Shown: positions 34,958 through 47,389, counted from the stretch's first letter. The stretch is DNA of 64,000 nt from Brachionus rotundiformis (GCA_016802295.1 JAESIW010000137.1:6627302-6691301); one strand, 5' to 3'. Notes: generated by a model from the sequence alone, not told the origin. Translations and numbers: made by a program.

Positions 34958-36046
34958 TTAAAAATATCTTTTTTTGAACACAAATATATAATCAAATAGA
35001 TAAAAATATGATTGAGACAAATTTCCTTCGCACAGATAAGGCAATCTGGTGAATTTTTCAAGTTCGAATCCTAAAGGACCAAATATTTTGTTTACCAAAT
35101 GTTCAATTTGTCTATTCACCTTGTTTATTTTGTACGGCTCTTGTTTTACACAGAAATCGTTTGTTGAGATATCTATGATGTTTTCAGTCGGCTTGTTGTC
35201 TAAATTGTACTCTACATATGGCTTAAATGGCAATACAAGTGCCACTACAAGCAGTCCATCAGGTTTTAGCGCATCTTTCATTTGCTTGAGTAGACTCAAT
35301 GGCTTGTCGCATCGGTCGAGCAAGTTTAGACAAGAAATGACATCGAACTTCAATAATGATCCATCTGTTGAATTTAACCTAATCTTGTCCCATCCCTCCA
35401 CATCGACCACTCTTTAAAAGCAATAAATTGATAATCCTTCTATTTCTTTTGCAAAGTGTTACTGAAAGCCTTTCTGTTGGAGTCGCCAGCGCATTGTTGC
35501 TGACATCTCAGTTGTGTACACATTGTTAAAAAAAGGAGACATTTTGGAAGTGACAGCTCCATCACCTGCTCCCAAATCGAGCAAATTTGTCAGCTTTGTT
35601 CCATTTTGGATACCAGTTAACGTTTTAAACTGTTCTTGGGAGAAGACAAACATTGAGCCTCTTTGAAGAAGTCTACAAAAGTGTGTTTAATGTTTACTGG
35701 TTAAAATTAAGCTACCCGTTAATCGAGGTGATTGCCATAAAGTACTGCAGCAAAGATAACATAAATGAATGGAGCAGTTGAGTAAAAAAATGCTCTGATT
35801 TTTCATGGCACTTATCCAGGAAAGCTTTGGTTTCTGAGTCCTCATTTAGCTGAACGAACAAATGCCGGACTGAGGATAGCTGATCCAGATCGGCCACCAT
35901 GTACCACTTGGCAAAGTAGATTAAAAAGGCTCAAAAATATGTCTAAACTTTACTTGATTGTGGTCTATTTGGCTCAAAAAGTTGTCATTTTCTACTTTGT
36001 CCAGCATTAGTTTGGTCAGTCGGTTCCGAGCTCCGTAATAGGACAT
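34958..36046 (-). CDS. METTL9: METTL9 protein-histidine N-methyltransferase
   Basis: Four exons: 36046-35954, 35906-35716, 35672-35463, 35411-34958, with introns of 43-51 bases. They join to 316 codons (315 aa), the usual METTL9 length. Signature stretches are HSFMLSLLQYFMAITSING, GSMFVFSQEQF, the SAM-binding LLDLGAGDGAVT, DVISCLNLLDRCDKPL and FTRLPYLCEG. METTL9 methylates the N1 (pros) position of histidine in HxH motifs of many proteins. No obvious signal peptide: the N-terminus starts MSYYGARNRL and is shorter than the vertebrate leader. The 3' end lies against the 345-bp satellite-like array, which may supply or disturb its 3' UTR. Confidence 0.95.
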
Positions 36047-36113
36047 TCTAATTTACTTACAGATAAAAATAAAAAATAATCTAAAAATTTACTTAAAAAT
36101 TAATTAGTTAGAA

Positions 36114-36123
36114 TATAAATAAT
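36114..36123. repeat. Target-site duplication, left copy
   Basis: TATAAATAAT directly precedes the element at 36124 and is repeated exactly at 36769-36778. Confidence 0.8.
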
Positions 36124-36768
36124 GGCATATATTTTTTCTAGAAGCTAATTTATTTTTCTCGAGTAGCTAATTTACTTTTCAAAATAGCTAATTGAGATAA
36201 AAAAAATATTTTTTTCAGTAGCTAAATTATTCCTTATAATAGCTAATCTTTTTTTTGATGTAGCAACTTTTTAATTTAAAAAACACTACATCTGCAAACT
36301 TGTAATCGGGATCAGTTACGAATTGTCCAAGTTTGACAAGTTTCTTCGCTTTAGATTTGGGTATTGAACAAAACAATTGAACAAAACGCAAAAAAGGGTA
36401 GACTTCTTCTGCTCTTGAAAGAAACTCAGCTGGTCCTTTAAATCCGAAATTGTTTAATAGACCAACAACATCAGCACAAGCAAACGCCGGTACAGCAAAT
36501 AGTGAAACAAATGATAGTCAACCAGCATTAAATGATTTAACAAATCAAGCCGAACCATCCAAGCGTCCAGGAGGTCCAATTTTTTTTACTGAGCGCCCAG
36601 GAGGCGGTCGAAAAAAGTTAAAAAATTAAATTTTTTATTGAATTGTTTTTTGCTATTAATAAAGTATTTTTGCTACTTTTTCGAATATTTTAGCTACGAA
36701 AATAAAAATTTTTGCTACTTTTTTTTATCTTTTTTTCAATAAATTAGCTACTAGAAAAAATATATGCC
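36124..36768. mobile_element. 645-bp non-autonomous TIR element, MULE-like
   Basis: Ends are inverted repeats of about 32 bases (GGCATATATTTTTTCTAG, then AGCTAATTTATT; one mismatch). They are flanked by an exact 10-bp duplication, TATAAATAAT. Subterminal regions repeat TAGCTAAT/TAGCTACT motifs several times. A 9-11-bp duplication is typical of Mutator-like elements. A transposase is absent; the interior holds a coding-like stretch at 36402-36629. The AT-rich duplication could include chance matches, but it fits both TIR ends exactly. Confidence 0.75.
36402..36629 (+). pseudogene. Coding-like fragment inside the TIR element
   Basis: An open frame of 76 codons follows an acceptor-like GGGTAG. 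It reads TSSALERNSAGPLNPKLF, later PSKRPGGPIFF and ERPGGGRKKLKN before the stop. Composition (Ser/Thr/Asn/Pro, basic end) is protein-like and unlike the AT-rich flanks. Either a captured host exon or the tail of an unknown element protein. No start codon. Confidence 0.45.
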
Positions 36769-37553
36769 TATAAATAATTTATAATTAATAAAATTAATCA
36801 TGTTTTAATCAGTAGTTAATAGTTTAGATGATATTTGCTCTTAAAATCAACCATTAAGTGGCTATGGTACCATTTTTCTAATGTAAAAATTACCTTAGAG
36901 CCATATTTTTTAATAACAGAACTGGCAAAAAGTTATCATTTGTGATATTTTATGAAATAAGAGATAAGTGGTCATTAACTGGCTAGGTAAAAATGGTACT
37001 TATAAATATTAAGTCTAAGACATAAATTATGTTTTTACCATTGGCAAGCATGCCCAAAGAGCTAATATATAAAACTAATTTCCTTTTTAGTTATCTTATT
37101 TAATCAATTGGAATATATAGACATAAAGTTTGACTTTTTGTACAATATATGGCAATAAAAATGACTCAAGTAATGGCGAATCTGGCTGAACCAATGTCAA
37201 CAATTAACTTAAATATTAATTGGTTAAAATAAATTTTTCAAAAAACAAAATAAAATATTAAAAATAAAACCAAGTCCTAATTAGTGGTTAATGATTTTGA
37301 TGAAATTTTATTTAGAGCAGCAAATGGTACTTTCTTTACTTTAAAAAATTACCAAGTGTATATAAAACACAATTTAATATGTGCTTGTAATTAAATAATT
37401 TGATATAAGGATAAAAATTTTTCTTATTAATATATATTTTTATTATTTTAGAAAAAAAAAAACTTAAAAAAAATGAAAAAAAGATAAATTTTAATTAAGA
37501 AATTAATTAAGCTTTACGAAAAAATTACACATATAAAGTATTTGCTTGGTGTT
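36769..37553. other. Intergenic, no gene seen
   Basis: AT-rich. Starts with the right copy of the 10-bp duplication. Several copies of CATTGGCAA/ATGGTAC-like phrases recur here and at 39880-40420, suggesting an old shared repeat. Confidence 0.45.
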
Positions 37554-40500
37554 CTAGGGCTGAATGAGCGGCACATCGTCCTCGCTTGAATTACTGTTTT
37601 GACTTGTGTTCGGCTGCTGGTTGTCGACCTCTTGGCCACCATTGGAACATCTGGTCTCTCCCAATTGTACATAATTGATCGCATCGCCATGGTGCACAAC
37701 AATGTCTTTGATCAATTTGGCAATCTTGTCCCTTAGGTTGGCCGAGTTTGGGTTGTGTGTCTTGGGTGCTGGGGTCTCGCTGGAACCAGGTGCGGCCTCG
37801 GCAATGCTGGCCAACTGGCTGGACATTGGTTGAGACTCGGCCGGAGCTGTCCGGCCCATGTCAAAGCTAGCCTGGGCATTTTGGACGCTTTGTCTTAGTC
37901 GGCGTTGGTGTCTGGACTCTTGGCTACTTCTGTGGTGTCTGTGTCGATGCGAGCGGCGGCCGTTCACTCGACACATGGTCGTCGAGCTGGACGAAGTTGG
38001 CACAATGGTCATTGCGGTCACATGAGCCCCACTGGCCTGCTGCTGTTGCTGTTGCTGCTGGGAAAGGATGGAGCGCACGTGCTCAATGAAGGCCATCTGC
38101 CGCTGCTCGTACTCGTCCACCAGTCCCATTGTTTGGTTGTATGTTGGCGGCGCGACCGAATGCTGCGGCGACGGCAACTCGCCGCTTTCGACCGCGTCCT
38201 CGGCCCGCAGCCTCCTGATAAACGAGGACAGATTGTTGGTGTTGGTGCGCTGGCGGTGTCTGCGCCGGCGCCGAGAGTGCATGAGCGAGGCCGAGTGGCC
38301 GGGCGTGTGCGAGAACCTGAAGCTGCCGCGGTAGGCGGCCGTGTGCAGGCTGTAGAGCTTGCAAGCGCAGCCGAGGGCCATGACCAGGAGCAGGCAGCAG
38401 AGAGTGCCGCCGAGCACGGCCGTGGTTATGACCCGGCGGCTGCCAAGACCGCTCGGACAGTTGCTCTCATCGCTGTTGTCCTCGCAGTCGTTGGCGCCGT
38501 CGCACACCCACTGCTCGTATATGCACCGGCCATTCTGGCACAAAAATGTGCCATTTGCCGAATTGCATGTCCACTTGTCGCAGTCTAATTCGTCCGATTT
38601 GTCCACGCACTGGTGGTCGCCGTCGCACCGGTCCTCGTATTTGTAGCAGAAAATGTTGTTTCTGCATCTGAAGTGGTCCGGTGCGCAGCCAAAGCAGCCG
38701 CGCTCGTCGTCCCCGTTGCGGCAGTCCCATACGCCGTTGCAGCGCTGCTCTGGCGCGTAGCAACCAAGCTCGTACATCGAGCTGCATTGTTTTTGGTTCT
38801 CGATGCACAGGCCCTTCACTTGGTAGGTGAAATTGAACACGGTGAACTCGCTTGGACTTGGCGCTTCGTTTATGTTCACTTGGATCAGCAAGTGGTTGGT
38901 ATTTGAGTTGAGAGACTTGGCGTAAAAGTTGGCCTTGAAGTCGTTTTGGTCAGATGTGTAGTTGGCAACGAGATGTGTAGTTGGCTGGGAGGCGCGGCCG
39001 TCGTATATTTGCATCGACGAGCCGGCACTCAGGTGAAAGTACTTGAATCTGAGCTGAATGGTCTGGTATGGTTGGATGAGAATGCGGTACGTGCAGTTAA
39101 GTGCCATGTTGTGGTATTTTTTGGCATAGAAGCTGGGCGAAGCGATCGAGCCGTGCGGCTTGGTCTCGACGACGTTGTGGCAGATTTGTGCCAAGTCGGG
39201 CTCTTTGTTCTGGTTGGTTGGCGGCGCACTAAGCTTGCATAGCTTGTTCAGCTTGGACAGATGATCACAGTGGTCAAGAGACTGGGTGTCCAGGCGCTGG
39301 GCAAAGTGGCGCTCGAGGTACGCGCAAGGTTCGTCGCTTTCCCACGAGGCGCAGTTGCACAGCATGGTCTTGGCGATGAGCGACCGATGGGTCTGGTTGG
39401 TCAGCAGCTTGGTCTCGCAAATCTGACTTTGGGCCAGTTCGGCTCTCAGACTAAGCGCAATTAAGATGTTCAGATTGGAATTGGTGCTCCGATAGGTGAT
39501 TTCTGTCCGACCAGAGTCCGAGTTCACGGACACAAAGCGCCCAAGGGTCGAGTCACAGCTCGACAGTGTCTCATTCTGGTACTTGTATATTTGCTCCTCG
39601 TTTTCCAAATCTATCCACAATGGGCGACCAGCGTTGCCAGAACGCAGCTCAAGCTGGTCCTCCGGGCACGCAGCGCGCCCTCTCAATGCATCAAAATCAA
39701 CAATTCTTTATAAATAGAAAACATGTGAAATTTAGATCAAATTTTATTGCCAAATGGCAAGATTGGACAGACAAGAGTTCACCAATGGATCAATGCATAT
39801 TTAGTTAAGCATGGTAGCGCTCATTTGGGCAAAGAATTCTAAAAGATGCGAAAATGGTACTTTTCAAAAATACCGATCTTATTTCATCCAATTTTTTGTT
39901 AAAAATTACCACACTCGCCAGTATTTAAGACTTTTTCTCATACGTATTTAGTCTAAGACAAAATTTGGCTATTCGCTTTTGGCAAATATGCCCAAAGAGT
40001 TTAAATTTAAAAAAATGAAACCAAAGTATTGACCACTGGCAAATATACCAAAAAAAGTTAAATTTTAGAATAATTTTTAGAATAATCAGCTTTATATTGA
40101 TTTCAATCCAAACTTTGGTAAAATTTTACCTTAGTTTGCTAAATAAATTGCCAAAAGATAAACAAATTTAAAATTAAAGAACAAAACTTGGACAGATTGG
40201 TCATAAGCTACAAGTTTTAAGTATTTAAATTTTCAAAGATTTAATTTGTGGTCAATGATTTCAATACCATTTGCACTTCAAAGAAAAGCATTCAACTTTT
40301 TGTGTTCATTAACCTAAATGGTACCAATTTTCAAATAGAAATTTTTTTATATTTTTTTCTAATAAGATCTCATGTATTTTTAGGAAGTAAAAGTATTGAC
40401 CATTGGAAAATGACTTAATACCTTAGTATGCATAATTATCCAATAAATTGCCACACAATTTTATTACAGTTAAGAACAAACAAAAAAAGACAATGGTAAT

Positions 40501-40898
40501 TACTTGATTTGGAGGAGATGATCTTCTGGTGCGAGAATAGTCCAATTGCATTTGGTTACTAGCGCATGCTTCTCTTTGGTAATAAGCTGGTAGTCTGGCG
40601 AGTGCAGCAGACCTGTGAAGCTGATCTCCTCTCGCAAATCAATAACAACATTGTCGCACAGCTTCATTTCATCAAAAGAGTAGTCATGGTAGCCTTTTAC
40701 TAACAAAGCTTATTAAGTTAATTAACAAACTAGCCTATCAGTCACTGGTTTACCTTGCAGAGGGCCAAATGAGGTGGCGCGATTGCTCAGCTCGGCTTTG
40801 GAAGAGCCTATTGAGACTAGGATGAGATAAAAGGCGATTTTGTGGATCGAAATGAGACTCAGGTGGTCACTATAAGGTACAATTGGTGTAATAGACAT
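37554..40898 (-). CDS. LRP3/10/12-type receptor (CUB and LDLa domains)
   Basis: Exons 40898-40754, 40699-40504, 39705-37554 join to 830 residues. Signal peptide at about residues 17-38 (KIAFYLILVSIGSSKA). CUB1 about 50-200, CUB2 about 289-414. Three LDL-receptor class A repeats follow at about 421-530, each ending in the acidic Ca-binding pattern (DGDHQCVDKSDELDC, DGANDCEDNSDESNC). A transmembrane helix lies at about 539-562, then a long basic tail. CUB-LDLa-TM order and length match LRP12 and relatives, single-pass endocytic/signalling receptors. The tail has a PPTY (PPxY) motif at 633-636 that could bind WW-domain ubiquitin ligases, and a Gln run at about 663-670. The usual LDLa pair between the CUBs is not evident. 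The gene is markedly more GC-rich than its surroundings. Confidence 0.88.
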
Positions 40899-41785
40899 TA
40901 TGAGATTTGACCGATTTAGTCATAAGCCTGGTCCATTAAATTATTTTTGCTACTTAAATCTAAAATTTTATTTTTATTAAGAACATAATTTTCATTCATA
41001 GCCAAGCATTTAGAATAATTATTTTATTATGTATTTGATTTAATTATTTTATTATAATTATGAAAAAATATTTTATTCAGCCAACTTATTAACCTACAGC
41101 TAAACTAACCACACTTAATTTCAGTTATTTATTTTATTTTTTTTTCAAATTTATTCAAAACAATAAATAGTTAGTTAATTATTTTATTTAGTTTATTTAG
41201 TGATATGATATGATAAGAATTTAGGCATTTTGGGACAAAGATGTGTATTTGAAAATTTGGCCAATCAGGTCACGTGGGAAAATTTTCAATTTGTTGTTGT
41301 TAGACCAAGCACTTGACAGCTCATGGCATTCATTTAACCAAAGTTTATTCCTCTATTTTTGCTAAGCTTTTCGATTGCCAAAAAAAAATATCTTGAACTT
41401 GTACCATTATATTCTCGAGTTTAAAATGATACCAAATTGGCTAGATCTAAATATTCACTTTTTTTTCTCATGATATAATTTGTAAATTTTCTTGTTTAAC
41501 CAAAGCTTTGAGAAAAAGATTAAATGTATCATCTTCTATTATTTAAAAGCGTTTTTCTAACACTCTATTGTTTGATCAGACTTTGGTTAAAAACGCATCC
41601 AAATAATCACTTGATCATCCACAGAGTTTATTTAATCAACGCGATTCATATTTTTATAATTCAAATTTTTTAAAAATTTTTAAAATTTCAAAAATTGGAT
41701 TTTTGGCTCAGGTAGCTGGCAAGTCAGCTGGACTCCGCGACACAAAACCCTAATAATCAAACAACCTTTTAATTTTAGATTAAAA
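40899..41785. other. Intergenic, no gene seen
   Basis: Between the divergent receptor gene and the secreted basic protein gene, so it holds both promoters. No TATA element could be assigned with confidence. Confidence 0.4.
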
Positions 41786-42152
41786 ATGAAAATTTTCACA
41801 ATCTTTTTAATTGTATTGTTGCTTTCCATTTGCTTCATAAACTTGGCAGAGGCCAAGCGAAACAAGGGAGTGAGAGGTAAGCCGGCGAGCCGTCGAGGCC
41901 CGCAAGAGATTAACCCATTTGTTTTTAGCCAGAAACAACAACACTTCTCCTGGTAAAGTGGCTGCTGTGCCAACTAACCGAAAAGTAAACAAACAGAACA
42001 GAAAGAGGCCTGCAGGCAACCTTAAAAATGCCAAGAAAGCCAAAAAAAACAATAAGGTGAACAGAAATAAGACCGCTAAGAACATTGCCAAGAAAGGTCC
42101 AAAGAGAAAGGCTCTCAGAAAGAAGAACAGAAATAACAAGAAAAAAAATTAA
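41786..42152 (+). CDS. Small secreted polybasic protein
   Basis: Exons 41786-41876 and 41929-42152 (52-base intron) give 104 residues. The N-terminus MKIFTIFLIVLLLSICFINL, then AEA, is a clear signal peptide. The mature chain is about 80 residues. It is overwhelmingly Lys, Arg and Asn (KVNKQNRKRPAGNLKNAKK, KNIAKKGPKRKALRKKNRNN). It has no Cys and ends in a Lys run. No family recognised. Such charge could serve binding to polyanions (mucus, nucleic acid, eggshell or cuticle glycans), antimicrobial action, or be a precursor cut at dibasic sites; none is shown. Confidence 0.7.
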
Positions 42153-43434
42153 TTATATGATAAATTTGGTTTAATAAAATTTTAAACGCGCTCAAAATTT
42201 TAATTTTGTCCTATAGAAATATGATCCTTTGGCATTTTATTATCAATTTTTAATTGATTATTTTTTATTCTATAACTTTTTATAATTAATTGGTCAAGTT
42301 ATTCGAAATACAAAAATGTAATACAGACCGAGTGAGTGAATGATGACAACACTTTATTCAGCTAATGAGCTGAGGATTTAGAACAAGAGTCTTTTAAGTT
42401 TTATTCATAGTCTGATCATTTCATTTAAAAATTTTCTATGTTCTTAAAAAGTGACCACAACCTGCAGATAGTGTGAATTGAAAGATGCTGATAGTTCTCT
42501 AGTATATAAGTTTAGCTTTCAAAGTTGCATAACTCTTAGAGAATTTAATGGTTTTTAAGTGACCAAAATTTGTCCTGGAGTTAATGTCGGTGTCAGTGTC
42601 GCTTAAAAGCTTCAAATCATTGTCATTCGGCATTTTAACTCAAAAATTAATTAAAAAAAATATTTATTTTACTAGTTGTTTATTATTTAATAAAATTTCT
42701 TATTTGTAATTGATAAAGTCTGTTAATTAACGGCATTAAAATTTGAAATGTGCCAATAAAAACTAAGAAAACAAAATGTCCGTTAAAAGTGAATAGCTGG
42801 GTGTGTAAGTCATTTAGCTAAATATTGTTGAACAGTGATTCAGTCTTAGACAACTTTGATCAACAAGTGAATTTGAAAAATGGCTCTGCGAATGGAAAAT
42901 GAAAATATCAGTTGAAAAGCTAAGCCGAGTATAGTTTACTTAGGCATTAATTTTTTTTTATTTTTTTGATAATAAAACAATTTGGCATTATTTTCTTTGA
43001 CATTTAATTCATGACAATAGATTACAGATTATTTCAGATTATTCTTTTCCTTGTTTAATTCATTATCATAGACTGTCACTAAAGAGTCAGACAAGGCTTA
43101 TAAATAGCTTTGTGATAAAGAGATCAATGTTGTGTATACAACGTTCAAGCATGGGGTTTAGACTAAGTTAAATTAAAAGAAGAAATTGATTACACCAATA
43201 AAATTTATTTTAAGAATGACCAAAAAGAGTTTGATTGAAAAATTCTTTGTATGAGAGGAGTTATGGAATGAAGAAACATATCATTAACTTTTTAAAATTA
43301 TTTCTTATTTATTAAAAAAATAAAGTTTTAATCGGTCTTCATGACAAGTGCACAGCCTTTTGATTAACTTTGATTTTGGATCGTTATATATCTATAATTA
43401 TCTAGACTCTTAATAAATAACACTTAACTAATGG
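42153..43434. other. Intergenic with a decayed 345-family fragment
   Basis: 42430-42605 carries TTCTATGTTCTTAAAAAGTG, ACCACAACCTGCAGATAGT and ACCAAAATTTGTC-like sequence related to the 345-bp unit. Otherwise AT-rich with no coding signal. Confidence 0.5.
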
Positions 43435-46206
43435 CTACATAATTTGACATGCTTGAGATACATTGTCACCATGCTGTCTCTTTAACTCTTCAAGCTGTTC
43501 CTTGTCAACTCCAATAAAATATAGCTTAGCATTCGGATCCGTTTCTTCTTCATACTCCAGGTACTCTTCGTCTTCATAGCCCTCTTCATCATACTCTTCG
43601 TCATTATACTCTTCATCATCATAATCCTCTTCGTCGTACACTTCATCATCATATTCCTCATCTAGATAGGTTTTGTCGACCTCTTCACCAGGCTGCAGTT
43701 CCAGAAAAATTCTCAATACATAACTTCCAGATTTGTTCTCTTGGAAACAGCATGGAATAATGATATAGTCGCCATGAGGTATTTCCACTCTTAGCGAATT
43801 GTCTTTTTGGCTCCTGAAAACACTGGTCTGTTTGAATAGTGTCAATTGATCCATTTCATAAATTCCATTTTGGTTAGGCTGGGCATCTGTTTTGATCGAG
43901 TAAACATAAAACCCAATCGACTCGTGAATACCGTTGAATTGACCTTTGGTGTTAAACCTTCGTCTAGATATGCCCTCTTGGCTAAGGGAAATTACGGCTG
44001 AGGTTTTTTCCCCAATTGAAACTTTATGCTGCGGATTTGTCCAAAAAAGCTTACCGCTTCTGCATCCCCCAGCATTCTTATCCACTGTCCATTCACCTTT
44101 GAACATTTTTGACCTCCAGTTGACTTCTCCTTCAAGCTCCTCGTTTGATAAGCTATTCACATTCACATGACAAATATTCATGTAATCCATTTGGTAGATA
44201 AAATCCTCAAATGACATGTAAAACTGTCCATCATCCTGTTTATCAGGATTGAGCACTTTCTTGACACCATCTCCTATCTTATTCCACTCGTCAGATTGTT
44301 TGCTCCATGGACCAGAATACGAGTCCTTTAGACCCCATGGATTCCGTATTCTAAAACATAACACATTAATTAAGTACCAATTTTTAACATTTTTGGCCAA
44401 AATTTGGTCGATTGGGAGAATAAAAAAGTCAATCAACCGCTTTGTAGATGGGACTATGCGCTTTCATAATTTATGTAAATCAGTTAAGTTATGTCATTAG
44501 TGACAAACATGAGATATTTTAGCTCAAAGGTAATCACATTTTAATCTTTGAGAGGGTGTGGTCAGAAAATTTCTTCATTTTTCGGAAACTTAGTGAGGTG
44601 ATGATTAAGTTTTGCTACGTATAAATCTTAAAAAATTTAATTGAACTAATGAGTTCAAGAATTGACAAAGGAATTCTATCATATTTGTGTCAGAAGAACT
44701 TTTACAAATGGAAAATTTTCCATGATCTTAACAAGTGACCAAAACTTCCAAGTAGTATGTTAAAGAGAATCTATTGAGCTTGCATTTCACTATTTGGGGA
44801 TCTTGATGGACTAAGAATTCATAGAGTAATGAGGTCCTGGAGATGACCATTCATTTAAAATTATTAAAATTTAATTCTGTAAATTTTTAGAGTTTTTCTG
44901 CATTTCAAAAGCCTAAGTCAAGAGAATTCAATGCTTAATAAGTAACCAGAATTTTGTCTTGATGTCTTTAGGGATATCTTATCAACACATCATAATCTTA
45001 TCTATTGTAAAACATGCATTTATATTGTCTCTTATTGAAGAAAAATAAGCTGAAATTTTTCTTGTATTTCAGTCACTCTTTTGGAGTGAAAATAATAATA
45101 CTCTCATAATTGATGAAGTCATTTACTTGCAGTCTGATATTTTTACGTTTTGAACGGCTTTTAAACAGCTTCTCCTTTATCCAGCTCTTCAAATGACTGT
45201 CTCTAGGCTTGTCAGGCAATTGAAATTAAGACATTAAAGAAGCAGAATCATCAATTCTTGTCAGTCATTTAAGTGACTAAAATTTTGTCTTGATAGCTTA
45301 AGGATTGAAGTGTCAAGTAGTTTAAAAAGGCGCTCTCACTTACTTCAAAAGTTTAATGGAACTTTTTGGAGGTTTGTTCATGGCAGAGCGACGAAGTTTG
45401 CTATAAACCCCATTAATTTCGATTACTTCATAAAAGTTCATTATACTGTACACATGTCCATTGATCAGACCATTTGATGATTCTGAGTGCATCTCATTGT
45501 TATTGGTGCTTTTTGTGCACGTGTACAGCGAGTTGTAATGCTTTGCTTTGAAAATAATCTCCCATAAATGGTTAGGACTTTGGGGATTTTTATCACTTGA
45601 CTTGCGATAAGTTGACAAGCTGTATAGCTCATTCATACCGCCAGTCAGGTCAACAAAGGCGTCCTGTGGCAGACCAATTACTAGAAACTCGTAGCAAATG
45701 TTCAATTTGGCATAGGCTTTTTCCAATAATGGTCCAAACATTTCATTAGACTCAACTGAATTTTTGCAAAAGCAAAGCGTGTTGCTGTCACCATAGACTG
45801 GTAAATAGTCGTCAACCACTACGTCCACCCATTCTCCATTAACATAAAACCTAAAATGGAATATACCAGCATAATCTGAATGGTCAAATGACTGATTAGA
45901 CGGAACGACCCTCTCAATCAAGTGCGGCACACTTATAACACAAGCAGTAGCTGAAAGCAGCCAGCAGTTGCCAATTATTCCCTGGTCAATGTCATTTGGC
46001 TCAATTTTATTGACAATAAACTGCGGATTTTCCACAATGTCTTTAGCTCTTTTCCAGCCTATTTTTTCATTAGTGAAGTTCTTAAATCTGTAAAGACTTG
46101 ACTGGTTGGGAGGAAATTTCTCATCTTCAAACAGATTACCACTCTCGAGTGCGCCAGACTTCAGAAACTCAAAGTCCTGATCCAAATATGCTTTGATTTC
46201 TGTCAT
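43435..46206 (-). CDS. Calpain without EF-hands, acidic tail and CaaX-like end
   Basis: Exons 46206-45344 and 44350-43435 join to 592 residues. The papain-like triad is intact: Cys81 (QGIIGNCWLLSA), His251 (GLINGHVYSIMNF) and Asn291 (IRNPWG, split by the intron). A calpain beta-sandwich domain follows (residues about 410-500). Then comes an acidic, Tyr-rich stretch of about 45 residues (DEEYDDEVYDEEDYDDEEY). The C-terminus is SQACQIM, which fits a CaaX box. There is no penta-EF-hand domain. Calpains are Ca-dependent intracellular Cys proteases. Here Ca could be sensed by the core and the acidic tail, and prenylation could hold the enzyme on membranes; both are inferences. The intron carries a decayed 345-family repeat. 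Confidence 0.88.
44710..45310 (+). repeat. 345-bp family repeat, decayed copies in calpain intron
   Basis: CAAGTGACCAAAACTTCCAA and GAGGTCCTGGAGATGACCAT-like blocks match the tandem unit. GACTAAAATTTTGTCTTGAT recurs near 45265. Confidence 0.8.
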
Positions 46207-46514
46207 TTATTTCCAAAATTTATTCTTGGAAACTTTTATAGCTTAAATGGTTGTCAAGTTAAATAAAAAGAAACTGCTTTTCAAATCAGACTAATCAAAA
46301 AATAAGAATATTTATGCACTTTTATTTTTTTTTATTACACAGTTTTTAAAATAAGAATCAAACGCAAAATCACTATGGAATTGTTGATACTTAACTTTAT
46401 ATAATACTCTACAGTTATCGTTTATCAAGTTTTATTTAGAGATTAATGCTATGGGTATGGACTTAGGTGCACATTTAATTGGCAATTATGGTCTATAAGT
46501 TTTTCCAAATTTTT

Positions 46515-46610
46515 AATTAGACATGTTACCGGTTTATAATAAAACAATGTTTAATCTTTTAAAAGCTTTATTTAAGTTAATGAACGTTCACGAAGTATAA
46601 TTCTGACTTA
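46515..46610. repeat. Dispersed repeat family A, copy 3
   Basis: ACCGGTTTATAATAAAACAA and AAAGCTTTATTTAA match 1055-1110, same orientation. Confidence 0.75.
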
Positions 46611-46845
46611 TCTTTGTGAATCAGTTAATAAGCTGATGAATAAGTGATAATTCAAGGTAACACATATCAATTTGAAGGAAATATTTTGAGTAATTTTCTT
46701 AAGCAAACATTAGAATAAACAACTGTGTATAAATTAAAGTGCTTCACTGCATTTAATGAGAATCTAGCTGCAGCTTAAAGCGCTCTTACTTTTTTATTAT
46801 TTGATTCCAATTAAGTATTAAAAACTAAGTCACTAGTTTTATTGC

Positions 46846-46863
46846 CACACACACACACACACA
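46846..46863. repeat. (CA)9 microsatellite
   Basis: Nine CA units read directly from the sequence. Confidence 0.95.
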
Positions 46864-46989
46864 ATCAAAGTCAATAGAAGTCATAAAATTCCGTTATGTT
46901 CGTTACAATTTCTATCATCAGCTACTTGCGCTGTTACCACAACAGCTTATTTTTTTATTTGCTTGTTGCTAAAATCTTTTCATTTTACT

Positions 46990-47250
46990 AATTTCTCTAC
47001 ATACTTCGCTTGTAAGACCTCATTTAGAGTATGCAATTTGTAATTGGTCACCTTCAAATTGGACATCAGATTAATCGAAAATGTGAGGGCCTAAGTATCC
47101 TTGGTCTGATGAGTCTATAGCCACGAGTTAGGGAAGATTTAATACAGATTTTTGAATACAAAAATTTTATTTTTTTATTTTACAGATTTTGTAGAGTTTT
47201 AACAAATAATTATATTGATGGTACAAAGGATGTATCAAGTGCTACAATCA
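46990..47250 (+). pseudogene. LINE RT thumb remnant
   Basis: Translates in pieces to TSLVRPHLEYAICNWSPS, then REDLIQIFEYKN and YRFCRVLTNNYI-like stretches, the conserved end of a LINE RT ORF. Several frame breaks. Confidence 0.65.
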
Positions 47251-47389
47251 CTGAACATGATTTGCTCTTTCTGAACTTGAGCTTTGGCATTTTTGATATT
47301 TTGTTTTTGTTTTTTGTTCCAAATTTCACAATGCCCGGATTAGAGAGACTAAATTTTGTAAAAGAGGCTAATTATGAAGCTATTTCCCG

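Noticed and set aside
35055..35075. GTTCGAATCC, resembling a tRNA B box
   Set aside because: Lies within the METTL9 coding exon; no cloverleaf can be formed around it.
37905..38588. 227-codon plus-strand ORF, and several neighbours
   Set aside because: Shadow of the GC-rich receptor exon, whose LDLa and CUB domains are certain on the other strand.
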